A stretch of DNA of 64,000 nucleotides from Alteromonadaceae bacterium. GTDB taxonomy: Bacteria > Pseudomonadota > Gammaproteobacteria > Enterobacterales > Alteromonadaceae. Shown here piece by piece: positions 26,469-37,300 of the stretch (the stretch's first letter is position 1; every line of letters starts with the position of its first letter). The notes below the pieces were generated by a model. That model was given only the letters and a program-made list of their open reading frames with translations. It did no database searches and had not been told where the DNA came from. The stretch is taken from contig JABSOI010000012.1 in NCBI GenBank assembly GCA_013216015.1, positions 62,001 through 126,000 on the forward strand, in the 5' to 3' direction. Position numbers and translations under genes: made by a program.

Positions 26469-26930
26469 TATAAATCCTTTATTTAGAGGTAAATTAATAA
26501 ATACAACTGATCATCACTAACACTACTATTTACGAATAAATCACGACAATGACAGTAGCTTAGAACTATAAAATCTTATTGTATTTAACATTTAAAGTCA
26601 ATTTATAGCCCCTGTAACAATTTTTTATTATCACAACCGTCATCACGGTACTTTCTTTTTATTAATTGGTGCATGTGATTTTTGCATGTAATTGGTACAT
26701 GCTCACACCTGAAGGCTTAATCAAGCAGCATATCTTCAAGAGATTAATCCAAAACAAGTCATGATATAAAAAGTAATAATCCGTAATTTACTGGTATAAC
26801 TGAATAATTAGTGCATTTGACTAGTTTTTAAAGTCAAATGGCTCTACGCTGTAATAGAGGTTTTATATATATCTGCTATCAGGCACATCTAGCGAAATAT
26901 GCGTTTAACTAATTTTAATAAGGAAATGAA
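26469..26930. other. Divergent promoter region
   Basis: 462 bp between two divergent genes, rich in A and T. It contains direct repeats of GCATGT with ATTGGT near 26670-26700 and an inverted repeat at 26814-26840. No coding frame is supported. Confidence 0.5.
26814..26840. promoter_or_regulatory. Inverted repeat, possible operator
   Basis: CATTTGACT and AGTCAAATG are perfect 9-bp arms around a 9-bp spacer. The site lies about 90 bp before the DUF2235 gene. The symmetry suits a dimeric regulator, but no regulator gene is adjacent and no -35/-10 pair was fixed. Confidence 0.4.
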
Positions 26931-27989
26931 ATGTCAAAAAATATCGTGATTTTCTCTGACGGTACAGGTCAAGAGGGCGGAAAAGGCCCTAACACAAATA
27001 TTTATAAGCTTTTTAGTATAATTGAAAATCGCTCTAATCAGCAGGTAACTTTCTATGATGCTGGTTTGGGAACTGGCTGGAATAAATTAACGGGTAATAT
27101 AGCAGGCATGGGAATATCCCGCAATATTTTAGAATGTTACCGATTTATTTTTGATAATTATAAAATTGGCGATAAAATTTTTCTGTTTGGTTTTAGTCGC
27201 GGAGCTGCCACTGTACGAAGTCTATCAAGTTTTATTCATTACTTTGGGATCTTGCCTCAATCTCGTCCAGAATTAATAAAAAGAGCTTTTAAAATTTACA
27301 AAATAAAAAATCCCGACGCCCGTAGAGACGAAGCCAAAAAATTTATCAAAAAACATCATAATATATGGGCAGAGGTTGAGTTTTTAGGATGCTACGATAC
27401 GGTTTCCGCTTTGGGGTTACCGATCCCGGGTACTGATGCCATTTTTAACAAAATACCGTTTTTACAACATAAATTTCATGACTTAAGTTTAAGTAAAAGT
27501 GTAAAGCATGCCTACCATGCATTAGCTCTAGATGATGAAAGAAGGAATTTTTTACCAAAGATTTGGGATACTAAGATTGAGGATGGACAAACACTGACTC
27601 AGGTGTGGTTTAGCGGAATGCATACCCATGTAGGCGGAGGCTATCATGCCCACGGTTTATCGGATATCCCTTTAATATGGATGACTGAAATGGCGATTGA
27701 TAAGGGACTCTTACTTTATAATCATTATGATGTTGAAGTTAAGGAAGACGCTGACAGTTTTATGGAAGACTCACGAGGAACCATGCTCACCAAATTATAC
27801 CCTCAACAGGTTCGTGACTGGGATATCAGTAAATACGGTAAACCTAGAGTACACCAGAGTGTAATTGACCGCGCCAACAATCCTGCAAACGATTATAAAC
27901 CTTGGATTTTAGATAAAAAGTATAACCATCTAGTGGAGACATGGACATCTTACAGCAAACAAAGCTGGAAGAAAAAGGATGATAATTAG
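26931..27989 (+). CDS. DUF2235 alpha/beta-hydrolase (Tle1-like lipase fold)
   Basis: A 352-residue protein of the DUF2235 family, an uncharacterised alpha/beta hydrolase group that includes the type VI secretion phospholipase Tle1. It opens with IVIFSDGTGQEGG and TNIYKLF, the family start. It has the nucleophile elbow GFSRGAATVRSL near residue 90 and the later block VWFSGMHTHVGGGYH with the proposed acid and base region. There is no signal peptide and no membrane helix. No secretion genes (Hcp, VgrG, immunity) lie in the window, so an effector role is not supported here. It is divergent from the catalase-like gene; shared regulation is possible. The ATG has AAGGA upstream. Confidence 0.8.
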   Translation: MSKNIVIFSDGTGQEGGKGPNTNIYKLFSIIENRSNQQVTFYDAGLGTGWNKLTGNIAGMGISRNILECYRFIFDNYKIGDKIFLFGFSRGAATVRSLSSFIHYFGILPQSRPELIKRAFKIYKIKNPDARRDEAKKFIKKHHNIWAEVEFLGCYDTVSALGLPIPGTDAIFNKIPFLQHKFHDLSLSKSVKHAYHALALDDERRNFLPKIWDTKIEDGQTLTQVWFSGMHTHVGGGYHAHGLSDIPLIWMTEMAIDKGLLLYNHYDVEVKEDADSFMEDSRGTMLTKLYPQQVRDWDISKYGKPRVHQSVIDRANNPANDYKPWILDKKYNHLVETWTSYSKQSWKKKDDN

Positions 27990-28266
27990 GTAAGAGGTTA
28001 TGTTGAATGTGGATTAGTCTAAATCTGATATTACAATTAAATTTTGACTGTCTGAGTAGATCGTACATTTATAGGCTCGTAGTTCGCACATTTATGTGCG
28101 CCTTAAAGTGATGCGTGAATAAATCCACGTTCTACGGATTGCTCGAATAAATCTACATCGATATGTTCTTCTCGGTTTTTAAATTTTAACAGCAACACTT
28201 AAATGGGACATAACCAAGATAAAAGTTCTGCTATTCTATCAAAAGCCGTCTTAAATAGACGGTGAT
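27990..28266. other. Intergenic region
   Basis: About 275 bp without a supported gene. It holds a GC-richer block at 28070-28140. The frame of the following propeller fragment is open only from 28255 (TAA at 28252-28254), so the missing front half of that gene is not here. Confidence 0.45.
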
Positions 28267-29121
28267 ATGGCTCGAATTCCCGACGGCAAAAACTTGATCT
28301 ATCGGACGAACATCAGAAACTTCGCCATAAATTGGTTATCAAATGGCGAATTTGATATCAATAATTCAACCGTGTATGACATGCTTCCTAAGTTGTTTCA
28401 CAGCTTACCAGCGCTTGCCTTCATTTCTAAAAGAGATGGACGAGCGCAAATCTACGTTCAGCATGGTAAAAATGGCACTCAAGCTATTTCCGCATTCGAT
28501 AAATACAAAGTTTTCCGTAATTTAGATATTTCTTTTGATGATGAAAAACTATTAGCATCTGAAGCAAACCGTATTCATATTTTCGATTTAACAAACTTAA
28601 CAAACCTAACAATAAAGCCAAACGTAAAAAAAATTAACCTTGAGAATAGAGTTCGTTCCGCTATTTGGTTGACAAAAAGCGTGTTTGCCGTCACTCAATA
28701 TGATTTTAATCAGTCAACTATTACGCTCTTCAACCAAAATGGTAAAGCGCTGAAAACTTTGCCAAGCACATGGCAAAGTATTTTAGTGGACAGCAGCAAT
28801 AATGGTGCTGTATTCCTTGTAGATAACAAACAAAACCCCCACAAAACAACAGCTAAGCTGTTGCTCTCAGATAAGCTTCTGTTACCCGAGTATATCGGCT
28901 TAATAAATCACCCGGTTAATCGTGACACCAAAATTAATGGCAAAAAACTATACCAAATTCCAAACAAGTCAGAAATACTGCAGGTGTCAAAAATCAGTAA
29001 CCTCAACAAAGTGATAAAAACATACCCATTAGTTGACAGCTATGGTTTTGATGTTGTTGACAATACCCTAGTATTCAGTGCTTTGAAATATGCTTCAACT
29101 GAATTGCATAGAACCAAGTAA
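28267..29121 (+). pseudogene. Orphan C-terminal propeller of a CadC/ToxR-like regulator
   Basis: The 284-residue frame resembles the periplasmic TolB-like beta-propeller of membrane-bound winged-helix regulators. It starts at RIPDGKNLIYRT, where the family has WSPDGKxIxYxS. LAFISKRDGRAQIYV follows, a typical blade, and then further blades. The expected DNA-binding domain and membrane helix are missing upstream, where a stop occurs at 28252. There is no ribosome binding site at the ATG. It is best read as a 5'-truncated remnant, although a freestanding propeller protein cannot be excluded. No signal peptide is present, so even if translated it would stay in the cytoplasm. Confidence 0.6.
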
Positions 29122-29191
29122 AATGACAGTGAGTATAGACACCTTTCCTAAAATATATTTAGCGTAAACAATGTGCATAGCGACAAACAAA

Positions 29192-29232
29192 AAAGCCTGG
29201 CTTATTTATTTTACAGTAATTAACCAGGCTTT
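29192..29232 (-). terminator. Rho-independent terminator of the RoxA-like gene
   Basis: AAAGCCTGG and CCAGGCTTT form a perfect 9-bp stem with a 23-nt loop. On the minus strand it is followed by TTTTTTG. It lies just after the cytochrome stop. The other strand has a weaker T-run, so it may act in both directions. Confidence 0.75.
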
Positions 29233-29253
29233 GATTTTTGCATATATTCAAAT

Positions 29254-31374
29254 TTAAAGTGTTTTTAAATATTCTACTAAAGCCATTCTTTGCGCTTTAT
29301 CCAATGCAGGCAATAAAGTGCCATCACGTTGAGCGGTTCTACCCGCAGCGTATTCATGCCCTTCATTTCCATTTGCACTTAAATGGGTTTCATATAGACT
29401 TCCCTGCCCCGCTTTATTAATAAAACCTACCTTTACCGGATCGAATTGACGACTTCCATTCCAAAATTCATCGGGACGATATTCACCCACTTCGGGATCA
29501 TCAAAACGCTTTTTGGGTAATAGTAAATCATAAAGTGTTGGCACAGAACCATTATGCAGAAACGGCGCTGTTGCCCAAATACCGTTTAATGGACGACCTT
29601 TATAAGCAAGTAAATCAGCATAAGGTGCAATCCGGGTTTTTAATTCATGACTACCTTGTTTTAAAGTAGATTTTACACTGTTCTCATTCTTGCTCTTTAA
29701 CATGTTAGACACCCAGACAAACCAGCCTTGAAAGAATCTTTTATCTGGATCGGGGGTTAATACCACATTTTTGACGGCTGACGTTAACAAGGTTGCAACG
29801 GGCATTTTCTTCTGAACGTAAACTAAACCGGGGCCAACATCTACGTAATTTCCTTTTAAAATACCTGATGATCCTTGGGCTGTCACACTGTTCATTGCCA
29901 TTTTTTCATCGGTACCAATATCGCTTAACTTTTCAAACTGACCTACCACACGTCGCATAGGATCGGCACGATCAATGGGTAGGTGACAACTAGCACAATA
30001 GTCTTTGAAAATGGGCTCACCCGTTTTAGCAAGTACCTGGTCAATTTTGGGCAATACTGCTTCTGGCCACAGTGGAGAATGTAATGATTTCAGTTGATCT
30101 TCAATTAAACGCAAATTGGTCACATCAACGGAAGACTCAAAACTGACATATTTTCCGTTTTGCTGTTTGCTCTGTCCCCCCAAAGACAATAGGAATCTCT
30201 TAATAAAAGAAGGATCAGATTCTTCTTTCCAGTCCAACGTGCCAAATACCCCTAATACTTCCCCTGTATTACGACCTAAAGGACCAACACCACCATTATC
30301 GGCAATACCGTTCCACTGAACATAACCATGCTGTGGTGTATCCCAAAGAAATGGATAGCTAACTGGTGCATCTGGCGGGTTAAAAATTGCGTCACGTAAT
30401 TGAATTTTCTGCTCTTTAGTAAGCAAAGGTTGAATACGCTTGAATAAGTGATCAAATTGTTGATTTGAAATAATATCGCTGTCAAACGAAGCTATGATCT
30501 TGTCAGCTTCATCATGGCTCAAAACTTCTTTTAATAGCGTATGAATTTCATCTTTATTTAGAATATGTTGTAAAACCCGGTTAAATATACGTCCGAAAGC
30601 GTCTAACCTTGCGTAACCATACTTAGTATCAGATTCATTAATTTTATTATATAAGTACAGGTTAGTTGCTGTATCTTCGAGCTTTGTTTTAACTTCCTCT
30701 GCTGAATCAAAATCCCCTCTCGCTACTACTCTTTTAGTAAAAGAGGCTAATTTTTCAGGAGTAATGATTGTGTGGCTAATAGCGGCTTGCATGTCAACCA
30801 TAAAAGTATCCATATCCGACATGGCTGGTGCACCATCAACTCTGATCGCAACTCTGTTATATACAATTTGTGAAGCGTGGCAGGCAGAGCAGGTAAAACC
30901 TAAGTATTCTTTACCTTTATATTCGTCTTTTACTAAACCCAAAGGTAATCCATCAGGATTACTTTGTGTTTTCTTTTGTGCAATATATCGATATTTATCA
31001 ACGTTTTTTACTGAACGGAACAGCTCATTAGAACCAATTGTCTCCAATTCTAAGAAAAAATCATACGGGAGTAGATCGGAACCCTGTGTTGTATTGTAAT
31101 ACCACATGCTTTGTTCAGGCGTCCAGCCTTGCCAGGTTTGGGCGGTTTCCCAATCGTCAAAATCAGGACTTGGATATATTTTATCAAACCCATCACCAAA
31201 TGAAGTTTTCTCAATCAGAACTGCACCCCGGTACTCATCCTTATCATCGAATGGTACACTTGTGTAATACACTGAAAAAATTGAAAATATCGCACTTAAA
31301 AACAAAAGTGACAGTATTATTTTTACGCTGTATTTTTTTATAAAACTTTCCATTTTTATAATCCTTGTTTTCAT
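29254..31374 (-). CDS. Di-haem cytochrome c of the RoxA/cytochrome c peroxidase-like family
   Basis: A large (706-residue) exported cytochrome with two CxxCH haem sites: TCSACHAS near residue 161 and YCASCHLPI near residue 458. The closing motif YKGRPLNGIWATAPFLHNGS near residue 600 and the N-terminal WYYNTTQGSDLLPYDFF place it in the family that includes rubber oxygenase RoxA and MauG/CcpA-type peroxidases. An uncleaved anchor or signal lies at residues 15-35. The likely substrate is peroxide or an unsaturated lipid or polyisoprenoid; it cannot be decided here. A second ATG 21 nt downstream (31353) also has AAGGATTATAAAA before it and may be the true start. It could work with the catalase-like protein. 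Confidence 0.78.
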   Translation of the reverse strand: MKTRIIKMESFIKKYSVKIILSLLFLSAIFSIFSVYYTSVPFDDKDEYRGAVLIEKTSFGDGFDKIYPSPDFDDWETAQTWQGWTPEQSMWYYNTTQGSDLLPYDFFLELETIGSNELFRSVKNVDKYRYIAQKKTQSNPDGLPLGLVKDEYKGKEYLGFTCSACHASQIVYNRVAIRVDGAPAMSDMDTFMVDMQAAISHTIITPEKLASFTKRVVARGDFDSAEEVKTKLEDTATNLYLYNKINESDTKYGYARLDAFGRIFNRVLQHILNKDEIHTLLKEVLSHDEADKIIASFDSDIISNQQFDHLFKRIQPLLTKEQKIQLRDAIFNPPDAPVSYPFLWDTPQHGYVQWNGIADNGGVGPLGRNTGEVLGVFGTLDWKEESDPSFIKRFLLSLGGQSKQQNGKYVSFESSVDVTNLRLIEDQLKSLHSPLWPEAVLPKIDQVLAKTGEPIFKDYCASCHLPIDRADPMRRVVGQFEKLSDIGTDEKMAMNSVTAQGSSGILKGNYVDVGPGLVYVQKKMPVATLLTSAVKNVVLTPDPDKRFFQGWFVWVSNMLKSKNENSVKSTLKQGSHELKTRIAPYADLLAYKGRPLNGIWATAPFLHNGSVPTLYDLLLPKKRFDDPEVGEYRPDEFWNGSRQFDPVKVGFINKAGQGSLYETHLSANGNEGHEYAAGRTAQRDGTLLPALDKAQRMALVEYLKTL

Positions 31375-31762
31375 TGATTTATAATCCTTTTTTCCATTGA
31401 TATGATCAAATCTTTCATTTTTAAATTATCATATAATGCCAAGTGAAAGATCAGACCGTCCTTTGTTGTACATGCCTTTGTAGTAAATGCCTTTTTGTTG
31501 ATCCCTTTGTTGTAAATGGTTAAGAGAAAATATTTCCTCATAATAATCGTAAAGGCGCTAATCCCTAGACATTGAGACATGTATGGATTAAATGCACCTT
31601 CCGCAAAAAATGACGCGTAATAATGACGCGTAATAATGATTATAGTAGTCACTTCGTCCGTGCGTGTAAATAAAAACAATACTTTTACTTTTAGTGACTT
31701 ATAATGAAATTGGACTTAGCTGTGGTTTATGTAAGTCCCTTTGACGAAAACTATACAATATT
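31375..31762. other. Intergenic region with short tandem repeats
   Basis: 388 bp. It contains repeated CCTTTGT-TGTAAATG-like units near 31460-31520 and a duplicated AATGACGCGTAAT near 31610-31636. A 102-residue minus-strand frame spans it but has no ribosome binding site or family features, and its composition follows the repeats. I treat it as noncoding. Confidence 0.5.
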
Positions 31763-32392
31763 CTAGTAAATTTCTTTTTTTGCCGCATTCACTACATGCT
31801 CAGGCATCTTATCAGCAAGGGCTGACAACAATTGAGCGATTTTTTTATGAATTTTTTTATCATCAGTAACGGCTTGATGAAGTAGAGAATAAAGCTCGGG
31901 ATAATCCAAGGGGCTACCCATTCCTTGATTGTAAATTTCAGCCAAACGCATTTGTGCTTTCAAATTTTTCAGTGCGGAAGCTTCTCTAAGAAAAACAATC
32001 GCCTGGTCTATGTCTTTCTGCATAAATTTACCCACATGATAATATCGACCAAGTTGCTCTAAAGATTCAGCCAAGCCTTGATCCGCAGATAAACGCATAT
32101 AATGAAGTCCCAGCGGAACATCTTTTTTAATGCATACACCAAATGCCAGCATATCGCCCCACAAAAACTGGTAGGAAGGTAACTTTGCTTTTGTCGCTCT
32201 GGCTTCAATATCTTGAACTAATTGGCATTGATCAATGACTACCTGACTGAGATGTTTATTTTCTTTAATTAAATCCAGTAATAAATTATCAGAATAAATT
32301 TGTACTGCCTTTAAGTTTTGCCCATATGCCATTTGCGCAAACGAGCACAGCAATAAAAACAAAGTCGAACAACTAACTATCGAATTACGCAT
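31763..32392 (-). CDS. motX: Sodium-driven flagellar motor protein MotX
   Basis: MotX is a periplasmic component of the polar Na+ flagellar motor. It joins MotY in the T-ring and helps assemble the PomA/PomB stator. The 209-residue protein has a signal peptide (cleavage after AYG near residue 24). The MotX-specific segment CQLVQDIEARATKAKLPSYQ follows, then FLWGDMLAFGVCIKKD. Sel1-like repeats follow (LHYMRLSADQGLAESLEQLG and two more). It has the two conserved cysteines. It stands alone away from flagellar genes, as in Vibrio. The presence of MotX predicts a polar, sodium-powered flagellum encoded elsewhere. Confidence 0.9.
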   Translation of the reverse strand: MRNSIVSCSTLFLLLCSFAQMAYGQNLKAVQIYSDNLLLDLIKENKHLSQVVIDQCQLVQDIEARATKAKLPSYQFLWGDMLAFGVCIKKDVPLGLHYMRLSADQGLAESLEQLGRYYHVGKFMQKDIDQAIVFLREASALKNLKAQMRLAEIYNQGMGSPLDYPELYSLLHQAVTDDKKIHKKIAQLLSALADKMPEHVVNAAKKEIY

Positions 32393-32601
32393 AAATTAAC
32401 CCCAGATAATAAGAGTAAGAAAACTACCATAAATTTTATATCGTCAATTTTATATCGTCAAATAATCGAAAAGCTGAACCTGTTAGTGAAGCTAAGCCCA
32501 GTAAAAACATCAATTTAGTGAAAATATTCATTTAATATTTTAACTGCAAATTTTATACCAGTGGTGTGTGGATGGATTAGCATGAGGGGTTAATCTTGTG
32601 T

Positions 32602-32629
32602 GATGGGTTACGCCTTCGGCTAACCCATC
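32602..32629. repeat. REP palindrome
   Basis: GATGGGTTA and TAACCCATC flank C-GCC-TTC-GGC. It has the same core as the copies at 20659, 44878 and 54093. It lies between motX and the M28 peptidase gene. Confidence 0.88.
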
Positions 32630-32659
32630 CTACCTCCCCCCTTATTATTAAAAGGAAAA

Positions 32660-34069
32660 TTATTTTCTAAAATCAATTTCTGCCTGTGTTGCAAAATATG
32701 CAAACACCGTATAAACAGCCGTATTTTGTTTTAGTGCCTCACTGTTTACTTTATCTAAAGTATCGTTTTCAGTGTGGTGATAATCAAAATAGCTCGCACC
32801 GTCGGGTGCAAAATTGATGCTCGGCATACCGGCATCAGTCAACATACCCATATCTGAATCCGCACGGCCATTATTTTGGGGTGATAAAGCCACTCCCATC
32901 GGCGCTAATATTTGCGCTAATTCACGAATTACGTTTAACGAACTTGCACCAACACCCGGTATCATTTTATATATTTTACCTAAACCAAAATCCCATTCAG
33001 CCCCTAAAACATGAGTATTAATTTCATCTTTATGCTTTTTCATATAACTTTTAGCACCAAGCAAACCTAATTCTTCTCCAGCAAATAATATCACCCGCAA
33101 AGTTCTTTTTGGACGTTTGGGTAATTGGGCTAGGTGATGTGCAGAAGCTAAAACCATGCCTATACCCAAGCCATCGTCTATTGCACCTGTACCAACATCC
33201 CAGCTATCTAAGTGCGCGCCGATTACTACAAGTTCTTTAGGAAATTCACTGCCGGTGATTTCGCCGATAACGTTGGCAGATTTAACTGTTTCAGTGCTGA
33301 ATCTACTTGAAGTCAGTTTCAAATAAAAACTGACTGGCTTGCCACGTTTGAATTGATTAACCAGTAGGTCTGCATCAGGGTTAGATAAAGCCGCCGCCGG
33401 TATTTTTTCAATACCATCTTTGTAACGCGTCATACCTGTATGCGCGAAACGATTATTATCAGTACCTACCGAGCGCATGATTAGTGCAACAGCACCTTTT
33501 TGTGCCGCAACACTTGCGCCTCTAACACGAGTACCAACCGCCACACCATAACCGTCACCATCAATATGCCGATCCATTTGATAAGAAACAAACGCTATTT
33601 TTCCTGTTAAACTACCCTTGGCTGCCGCTTTAAGATCATTTAACGTTTTAAAATGAATAACTTCAGCAGTAATACCTTGCTCACCTGTACCAACACTACC
33701 ACCTAAAGCAATAGCCACAACATCGTGCGGATAAGGTTTTACAATACTTGCTTTTACTTCACCCCGCAGCCATTTTGGTCCGGTAACGTCTTCCGTCCAC
33801 ACTTTATCAAAACCAAGCGCCTTCATTTTATTTACGGCCCACTTTATTGATCGTTTATCTCCCTCGGTTCCCATCATACGATGACCAACTTCCGTTGTCA
33901 GCGATTCAACTATCTGATAGGAAAGATCAGAGTTCAGCGCTGTATTTTTTAATTTCTCTATTTGCTGTTTCTCAGCTACCGTTAGCACTTCGGCATTAAC
34001 CGACAACAGGCTACATGAACTTATAGCGGCAATCGAAAATAAAAAACTTTTTAATGAATTTTTGAACAT
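32660..34069 (-). CDS. Secreted M28-family zinc peptidase
   Basis: A 469-residue exported metallopeptidase of the M28 family, close in layout to carboxypeptidase Q-type enzymes. The signal peptide ends near residue 26 (VNAEV). A PA-insert domain covers about residues 120-250. The catalytic part shows GAHLDSWDVGTGAIDDGLG near residue 285 (His and Asp ligands), FAGEELGLLGAKSY near residue 330 (catalytic Glu pair), AEWDFG, and FDYHHTENDTLDKV near residue 440 (final His ligand). It probably trims peptides or dipeptides in the periplasm or outside the cell. It is a single-gene unit, with REP DNA after the stop. Confidence 0.88.
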   Translation of the reverse strand: MFKNSLKSFLFSIAAISSCSLLSVNAEVLTVAEKQQIEKLKNTALNSDLSYQIVESLTTEVGHRMMGTEGDKRSIKWAVNKMKALGFDKVWTEDVTGPKWLRGEVKASIVKPYPHDVVAIALGGSVGTGEQGITAEVIHFKTLNDLKAAAKGSLTGKIAFVSYQMDRHIDGDGYGVAVGTRVRGASVAAQKGAVALIMRSVGTDNNRFAHTGMTRYKDGIEKIPAAALSNPDADLLVNQFKRGKPVSFYLKLTSSRFSTETVKSANVIGEITGSEFPKELVVIGAHLDSWDVGTGAIDDGLGIGMVLASAHHLAQLPKRPKRTLRVILFAGEELGLLGAKSYMKKHKDEINTHVLGAEWDFGLGKIYKMIPGVGASSLNVIRELAQILAPMGVALSPQNNGRADSDMGMLTDAGMPSINFAPDGASYFDYHHTENDTLDKVNSEALKQNTAVYTVFAYFATQAEIDFRK

Positions 34070-34228
34070 AAGTGTCCTAGATGGCTTAATACCATTGTTG
34101 TAAGGTTTATAAATTTAAAGTTAATAACTGTTAGCTTAATAAAAATCCTTTACGGGTTTTAGTGACAGAAACGCAAAAGTCGGTAGTAAACAAGATAGCA
34201 TCTATCATATTTACCGCCGACTATACCT

Positions 34229-34290
34229 TATAAGGAAATTTATAAGGAAATCTGTAAAGAATCTATAAAGAATCTATAAAGAATCGAAAC
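34229..34290. repeat. Short tandem repeat array
   Basis: Two units of TTATAAGGAAAT run into three units of an 11-bp repeat, CTATAAAGAAT-like. Reiterated AT-rich slippage repeats occupy much of the 262-bp gap between the RND gene and the M28 gene. No gene is seen there. Confidence 0.75.
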
Positions 34291-34331
34291 TGAATCTATA
34301 AGTACTTAATTCCAATTCCACCAATCAATAA

Positions 34332-37300
34332 TTATACCGATTCATTTATTAATTGAAATTCATCATTTTTATCTATTTTCAATAGTGCAGATTTTTTCTC
34401 TTGCCGTAAATCTTTTAATGCCAATAAACACGGCGTCAGCACTAACGTTAATATTGTCGCAAATGTCAGACCACCGGCAATTGCGGTAGCAAGCTGGGTC
34501 CACCACTGGGTTGAAGGGGCACCAAAAACTACCGTACGTTCAAAAAAGTCTAAATTGACTTGTAATACCATAGGCATCAATCCAAGAATAGTCGTAATAG
34601 TTGTCAGCATTACCGGACGCAAACGCTGTGCACCTGTCCTTAAAATAGCGTCAATGACATTCAAACCTTCCCGTCTGAAAACGTTATAGGTATCAATCAA
34701 GACAATATTATTATTGACGACAATTCCGGCAAGAGAAATAACACCTATACCTCCCATCACAGTACCAAAAGGTTTTTGTAAAATAAATAAGGCTAAAAAG
34801 ACACCTATCGTTGAAAAAATTACCGCACTTAAAATCAAAAATGCCTGATAAAAACTATTGAATTGAGTCACCAGTATTATCGCCATCACAAAAAGTGCAA
34901 TACCAAAGGCTTTAGCTAAAAATTCTTCTGATTCTTGCTGATCTTCATTTTGTCCTTTAATGGCAATTTCTACACTGGGATCAATACCTAAACCCGGGAA
35001 TTTTTCTTGTAGTTTAGGTAACTCTTTAAGTAATTGAGCACCATGCACTAAATTGGCTTGAATAGTAACCACCCGCTTACCGTCAACTCGGCGAATAGTA
35101 TCAATTTTAGGTGCAGCAATACGTTCAACAAAGCTACTAATAGGCACTAAGCCTGCTGCAGTTTTTAAACGTAAGGTATCTAATCGGCCAATATTACGTT
35201 TATCTTCTGGATAACGTACACGAATATCAAGTTCATCATCAACATCATCCGGACGATATTCTCCCAGTTTCAACCCGTTAGTTGCCATTTGTACTGTTGC
35301 TCCCACCAAGGCAGCGTCAGCACCATAAGTTGCCGCTAAACTGCGGTCAATTTTCAGCTGCCATTCAATACCGGGTTTCGCACTTGTGTCTTCAATGTCA
35401 GTAAATGTACCGTGGCTAATTAGCGCATTGCGAATAATGCGTACCGAATCCTGTAATTTTTCAGGAAAACGGGAACTTAATTCAATCCTTAAATCTTTAC
35501 CACTTTGTGGACCCTCTTCATTCTTACGCACTTCAATTTCAACACCCGCTAAATCTTCTGTTCGTTGATGAATTTCCACAATAATTTCGTCGGCAGTGCG
35601 TCTGAATTGCCAGTTGACAAAATTCGCCTGAAAAGTGCCAATTTGTTCATTACCACCGGTCAAAGTATATAAAGTTTCAATTTCTTCCATATCAAGAATA
35701 CGCGTTTCAATGTCTGACATGATCGCATCTTTCTCTCTAATGGATAAATCACCGTGAGAGCGGACAACCAATGTGGCACTTATTGGTTCAATTTCAGGAA
35801 AAAAAACAGACCCTAAACCTGAGTTTGCATATAAAAATACGACAAAAGCAGACATGCCCAAAGTGCCGGCTAAAATTTTCCACGGATGGCGAATAGCACT
35901 ATTAAGTAGTTTTATATATTTACCGGTAAATCCAGTTAACTGAGTTAAGTCACCTTTCTCTGCCAGTACATTTTGCTGCTGCTGTTCTTTAGTGAATTCA
36001 CGTGACTTGCCAATTAATGTACCTATAGCAGGCACAAAAACTAACGCCATTGCCAAGGAAGCCGTTAACACTGCAATTAGGGTGAAAGGCAAATACTTCA
36101 TAAATTCGCCTATCTCGCCAGGCCAGAACATTAAAGGAGCAAAAGCGGCAAGTGTTGTAGCGGTTGAAGCTATTATCGGCCAGGCCATACGCTTTGATGC
36201 TAACTTATAGGCTTCTTGTCTTGTCTTGCCTTCGGTTAGTTGTCGGTCGGCAAATTCAGTGACCACAATAGCACCGTCAACCAACATACCAACCGCCATG
36301 ATCAAGGCAAATAAAACAACAATATTTATCGTTAATCCTGCAATGGCTATTGCTAAAATACCCGTTAGAAATGCCCCGGGAATAGCTAAACCAACTAATA
36401 CCGCTGAACGAATACCTAAGGCGGCAATAATAACGACAACCACCAGCAATACCGCTGAAAACACATTGTTCTGTAAATCTGTCAGAGTATTCTTAATCTC
36501 CAGCGATTGATCACCGACATAATCAACCAATACCTGGTTTGGCCATTTCAAACGGTTTTCTTCCACCAGAGCTTTAACCTTGTCAACCGTATTAATAATA
36601 TTTTCACCTGAGCGTTTTTTTATCTCCAGTGATACGGAACGTTCCCCGTTTAAACGAGCAAATGAGTTTGGATCTTTATAGGCTCTTCTTACTGTAGAAA
36701 CATCTTCAAAAGTGATCACACGATCACCATCAACTTTGATCGGTAATTCCAACAAATCTTGTACCGTTTCAAAAACTGAAGGTACTTTAATGGCAAACCG
36801 GCCTTTTCCGGTATCCATAGTTCCCGCAGGAATTAAACGATTGTTCCGCTCTACCAGATTATAAATATCATTTTGATCCAGGCCATAACTTTCCATCAGT
36901 AATGGATCGACGATAATTTCAACCATGTCTTCACGGTCGCCACCAATATCTACTTCCAACACTTCCTGCATTGCTTCAATTTTATCTTTGAGATCTCTTG
37001 CCAAAGTTATTAAACCACGCTCAGTTACCGGACCGGACAAAATAACAGTTATCGCAGGCACTTGGTTCGCCATTGTAACTTCGTGCACTTCAGGCTCTTC
37101 AGATTCTGAAGGTAATTTAGCTTTTGCCAACGTAACTTTATCCCGAACATAAGCTAATGCTTCTTTAGGATCAATACCAGCAATAAACTCCAATGTAATG
37201 GATGCATGGCCTTCGCTCGCATTGGCAGACATTTCTTTAATACCGGCAATGGACTTCAATTCTTTTTCCATTGGCCGAACCAGCATACGTTCAGCATCTT

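Noticed and set aside
26931-27989. Type VI secretion effector Tle1
   Set aside because: The hydrolase fold fits, but no Hcp, VgrG, PAAR or immunity-like gene is adjacent, so only the DUF2235 family call is kept.
31371-31679. A 102-residue minus-strand reading frame
   Set aside because: Its residues follow short tandem repeats in the DNA (TKACTTKDG-like), and no ribosome binding site or family feature is present.
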